Part shown: in pieces, positions 4,558 through 7,327 of the stretch | Position numbering within the stretch: the stretch's first letter is position 1 | Layout: each line of letters opens with the position of its first letter | Source: Gammaproteobacteria bacterium | Lineage (GTDB): Bacteria > Pseudomonadota > Gammaproteobacteria > Chromatiales > Chromatiaceae | Length of the DNA: 7,327 nt | NCBI GenBank assembly: GCA_015767355.1 | Contig: JADWMH010000104.1 | Location: forward strand, 1 to 7,327 | Reading direction: 5' to 3' | Translations under genes and position numbers: made by a program | The notes under the pieces: model-generated | Told to the model about the DNA's origin: nothing | Seen by the model: only the letters and a program-made list of their open reading frames with translations | The model's database searches: none

Positions 4558-7089
4558 ATGTCTCGAAATAAAATATTACCGCTATTGACCATTGGATGGT
4601 TGATGGTTTCATCAGCTGAAGCAGTGATTTTGAACCAGGCGCCGGATTGCAGCCAGGCTGCAGCGGCACCCGATCGCGTGTGGCCGGTGGATCATGAGTT
4701 TGTTGCAATACAGCTCTCCGGGGTGACTGATGCCGATGATCATGAGATCAGCATCTCTGCAAAGTGTATCGTTCAGGATGAACCGCTGAATTCAACGGCT
4801 GATGGAAATACCTTGCTCGATGGCGCCGGTCTCCACAGTGACCGGCCACTGGTACGGGCGGAACGCGCCGGCAACCGGGATGGCCGTCTCTACCATGTCG
4901 TGTTTCATGCAACGGACAGTGAGGGAGCAGTATGTTCCGGCCAGGTTGCTGTCAGTGTTCCACACAGTGAGGAGTTGGAGGCAGTTGACAGCGGCTACCG
5001 CTATCCCTCGCTGGAGGGTGGTGAAAATTGTGATGCGCTGCCGCTCAACAACCCGCCGATCATCTATTCAGAAGCCGTTGTCGATGCGATGGTTGGCAGT
5101 GAATACAGCTATGACGTCGATGGACATGATCCGGATGCAGACCAGCTTCTCTATAGCCTGGTCAATGCGCCGCAGAGTATGGCTATCGACCCGCATAACG
5201 GTGTGATCGAGTGGACGCCGGCAACGGACCAGGAGGGTGATTACACCATCGAGGTCAAAGCGACTGACAGCGGAGGCCTGCAGGCTTCCCAAACTTACCA
5301 GATCTTTGTCGAGGGACTCCCGGATCAGCTCTCCGTACGCATCATCGCCAACCCTGTTTCCGGCGCATCACCGTTGAAGGTGCGTTTCAGCCCGGATGTG
5401 CAAAACAACAATCTCGTCATCAATAAATACCAGTGGGATTTCAACGGCGATGGTCAAAATGACTCGTTCGACACCTTCGGTGCGCCGAAGAGTTACACCT
5501 ACACTGGTGCGCCGGGTGATGAGTTCACCGCCAGCCTGACGATCTTTCCTGCCGGCGCAGATCCCATCACTGCGACAAGAAAGATCTCCATCACCAATCA
5601 GCCGCCTTCCGTGCAGGTTTCGGCGGATGTGACCAATGGGCATGCGCCGCTGCCGGTGAACTTCACGGTGATGGCGCAGGATCCACAGGGCATTGGCGAG
5701 GTGAGCATTGATTACGATGGTGATGGCCGCTTCGATGCAGTTCAGCCGGGTGGTTCTGCGAGCAGCTGGCAATTCCAGGCAGCTTATCTGGAAGAGGGAC
5801 GTTATGTTGCGCAGGTCAAGGTGACTGATGCCAATGGGGCTGAAACCCTTGTCACCAATCATGCAATCACGGTGGACGTGAACAATCCGCTGGACCCCGT
5901 TGTGCAACTGACGGTTGCTCCGGATTCCGGAGATGCTCCACTTGCCGTGACACTGACCGCGACAGCAGAGATTTTTGACGGCAGCACGCTGATCCAATGG
6001 GCCTGGGATCTCGATGGTGATGGAGAGTTTGAAGCACAGGGTGGCGCGGATGCTGCCGACTCCATCCAAACCACCTACAGCGGCGTCGGCGCTTACTACC
6101 CGGTAGTCGAAGTCACGACCAGCAGCGGCCGCACTGCAAGAGCCGCATTGGTCATACGCACCAGCTCAACTGCACTGCCCTCCATCGCCATACCCGACAG
6201 CAGCGACACCATCAATGTCGATGCCAGCGAGGTTGCATCGATCAAGGTAAACCTCCCTTTTGAAACCGCTCTGGAGCTGTGGATAGAAGATGCAGACGGG
6301 AACAGGATAAAGACGCTGCTCGCGGAGCAAAAAAGGTCGGCAGGAGCATTCGAGTTTTCCTGGAGCGGAAGTGATGAGCAGGGTGCTGCTGTTCCTAGCG
6401 GGGATTACTACGCCGTTCTGGGGTATACGGCAGATGCGCGTAAACAGGAGATCGATTTGCGCACATCGACAGGCGGACAGCTCACCTACTATCGCAGAAC
6501 AAAGAGCAACCCGCGTACATTCGACCGTCTTGAATCTCCGTTGGTCGTCGATTATGAAGTGCATAACCCGGCGGAAGTCACCTTCTTCTGGCAGGTCTCC
6601 TGGGGTCAGCGCCTGATGACGCTGCTTGAGCATCACCGCATGGGACGTGGCCGCTACAGCCTCATGTGGAATGGTGAATATCCCGGCGGCGAAAAGGTGC
6701 CGGACACGATGCGAAACCTGCTGCCTGGCATCGTGCGCTACAACCTGCCGGATAACGTTATATTCGTGAAACACAACCCGAGCATCGATGCGTATCGTCT
6801 TAGCTCGACCATTCTCGCCGACCCACGCCGCGAACCTGTCGGCATCGAGCTCACCTTGAGTAAGCCCGGCAGTGTCGAGATGGTGGTCGCGGGTATGCAA
6901 TCAGGGAGCCGTGTGGCGTCACATCTCTATGCAGATTTGCCGGCAGGCGTGAACAACCTGAGTTGGAATGGCATGAACGACGACGACCAGCTGCTGGCGC
7001 CTGGCGACTATCGCATTGGTGTGCGCTCAGTGGATGAACAGGGAAGTCGCAGCCTGTTTCTGTACCGTACCCTGCGATTGCAATATTAA
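4558..7089 (+). CDS. large exported PKD / Ig-like / FlgD-Ig multidomain protein
   Basis: The 843-residue product starts with a signal peptide (residues 1-22, ending SSAEA). Modules in order: a cysteine-bearing domain (about 28-136; C31, C70, C126, with C158 just after) with the VWPVDHEFV, TDADDHEISI and VRAERAGN blocks known from bacterial surface proteins; a cadherin/putative-Ig domain (166-251; NPPIIY, GVIEWTPATDQEGDYTIEVKA-type strands); three PKD-like domains (258-346, 349-440, 447-534), each carrying a D/N-x-D/N-rich acidic loop (WDFNGDG at 293, DYDGDG at 385, WDLDGDG at 483) that could bind calcium; and three FlgD-Ig-like modules with FSWSGSD (600), LMWNGEY (702) and LSWNGMN (801). PKD and Ig modules mediate protein or carbohydrate contact outside the cell. 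There is no transmembrane anchor, LPXTG or obvious T9SS/PEP-CTERM sorting tail, so its destination is unclear. The C-terminal 300 residues are co-linear with the preceding gene product. Function is unknown; an adhesin, scaffold or receptor are possible. Confidence 0.85.
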   Translation: MSRNKILPLLTIGWLMVSSAEAVILNQAPDCSQAAAAPDRVWPVDHEFVAIQLSGVTDADDHEISISAKCIVQDEPLNSTADGNTLLDGAGLHSDRPLVRAERAGNRDGRLYHVVFHATDSEGAVCSGQVAVSVPHSEELEAVDSGYRYPSLEGGENCDALPLNNPPIIYSEAVVDAMVGSEYSYDVDGHDPDADQLLYSLVNAPQSMAIDPHNGVIEWTPATDQEGDYTIEVKATDSGGLQASQTYQIFVEGLPDQLSVRIIANPVSGASPLKVRFSPDVQNNNLVINKYQWDFNGDGQNDSFDTFGAPKSYTYTGAPGDEFTASLTIFPAGADPITATRKISITNQPPSVQVSADVTNGHAPLPVNFTVMAQDPQGIGEVSIDYDGDGRFDAVQPGGSASSWQFQAAYLEEGRYVAQVKVTDANGAETLVTNHAITVDVNNPLDPVVQLTVAPDSGDAPLAVTLTATAEIFDGSTLIQWAWDLDGDGEFEAQGGADAADSIQTTYSGVGAYYPVVEVTTSSGRTARAALVIRTSSTALPSIAIPDSSDTINVDASEVASIKVNLPFETALELWIEDADGNRIKTLLAEQKRSAGAFEFSWSGSDEQGAAVPSGDYYAVLGYTADARKQEIDLRTSTGGQLTYYRRTKSNPRTFDRLESPLVVDYEVHNPAEVTFFWQVSWGQRLMTLLEHHRMGRGRYSLMWNGEYPGGEKVPDTMRNLLPGIVRYNLPDNVIFVKHNPSIDAYRLSSTILADPRREPVGIELTLSKPGSVEMVVAGMQSGSRVASHLYADLPAGVNNLSWNGMNDDDQLLAPGDYRIGVRSVDEQGSRSLFLYRTLRLQY

Positions 7090-7140
7090 GAAGTGAGCAG
7101 CCAGAAATGCAACTTCTCAAATTCCGCTCAGGATCACAGT

Positions 7141-7211
7141 CATAGGATGTGTTGAGCTTGCGAAACGCATCATGCATGGTTGATGTGCTTCATACCTCAG
7201 CACATCCTATG
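7141..7211. repeat. palindromic repeat downstream of the PKD protein gene
   Basis: Arms 7141-7156 (CATAGGATGTGTTGAG) and 7196-7211 (CTCAGCACATCCTATG) are complementary at 15 of 16 positions, the exception being a G-U in RNA. An inner stem pairs 7162-7172 with 7181-7191 (one mismatch, one G-U) around an 8-nt loop. The left 15 nt are identical to 1632-1646 in the cytochrome gene. It lies 51 nt after the stop codon. No T-tract follows, so it is not a typical Rho-independent terminator, but as mRNA it could protect the 3' end or lower read-through into the next gene. Confidence 0.85.
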
Positions 7212-7274
7212 CAGACTTGAGCAATGTACGGGATGATTGAGAAGATGCCTTGGAATGAAAAACATCACTAAATC

Positions 7275-7280
7275 AGGAAG
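7275..7280 (+). promoter_or_regulatory. Shine-Dalgarno of the truncated last gene
   Basis: AGGAAG lies 6 nt before the ATG at 7287 and supports that codon as a true start. The 197-nt gap before it (7090-7286) holds the palindromic repeat but no clear promoter. Confidence 0.55.
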
Positions 7281-7286
7281 AAGATA

Positions 7287-7327
7287 ATGAAAAGGGTCAA
7301 AAGGATAATAATACTTCTATCTTTGCT
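7287..7327 (+). CDS. start of an exported protein (3' end outside window)
   Basis: The first 13 codons read MKRVKRIIILLSL, a basic N-terminus followed by a hydrophobic run, typical of a signal peptide or a membrane anchor. A Shine-Dalgarno is well placed. Only 41 nt are visible, so the product cannot be identified. It lies on the same strand as the operon and could be its sixth member or a separate unit, since a palindromic repeat separates it from the PKD gene. The local AT-rich composition is common at gene starts and signal peptides. Confidence 0.6.
   Translation, partial: MKRVKRIIILLSL

Noticed and set aside
5368..6900. Two long minus-strand ORFs opposite the PKD gene (5368-6069 and 6166-6900)
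   Set aside because: Both are antisense shadows of well-supported PKD and FlgD-Ig domains and have no ribosome binding site or recognisable domain.
7141..7211. Rho-independent terminator after the PKD gene
   Set aside because: The stem is strong but no T-run follows it, and its arms match the intragenic element, so a dispersed repeat is the better call.

Overview
The window looks like chromosomal DNA from a Gram-negative bacterium, most likely a gammaproteobacterium. Nearly every gene product starts with a Sec-type signal peptide, the genes overlap in ATGA style, and the DNA carries palindromic dispersed repeats of a kind I know from gammaproteobacterial genomes. I cannot name the species from sequence alone.

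Layout. Positions 2-340 hold the 3' end of an AT-rich gene for an ATPase of the AAA/DUF4143 type. A 252-bp non-coding gap follows, with a possible degenerate palindromic repeat and a weak sigma70-like promoter. From 593 to 7089 come five same-strand genes that look like one transcription unit: (1) an exported protein with a ChrB-like (chromate-resistance) domain fused to a rhodanese domain; (2) a six-helix membrane protein of the ferric reductase-like/cytochrome b type; (3) an exported TolB-like beta-propeller protein; (4) an exported protein built of FlgD-type Ig modules; (5) an 843-residue exported protein with Ig-like, three PKD-like and three FlgD-Ig-like modules. The first four are joined by 4-nt ATGA overlaps. 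The fifth follows a 98-nt gap and has its own strong Shine-Dalgarno sequence. A sixth exported product starts at 7287 and runs off the window.

The tight packing suggests one functional unit in the cell envelope: a b-haem membrane protein, a periplasmic sulfur-transfer/ChrB-like protein, and large beta-rich secreted proteins that could act as scaffolds or surface proteins. A periplasmic or cell-surface redox or metal-handling system is a reasonable guess, but nothing in the sequence proves it. The two most concrete oddities are a large perfect-to-near-perfect palindrome lying in frame inside the 5' end of the cytochrome gene, and the co-linear resemblance of protein 4 to the C-terminal third of protein 5, which makes them probable paralogues. 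A second palindrome after gene 5 shares a 15-nt end with the one inside the cytochrome gene.
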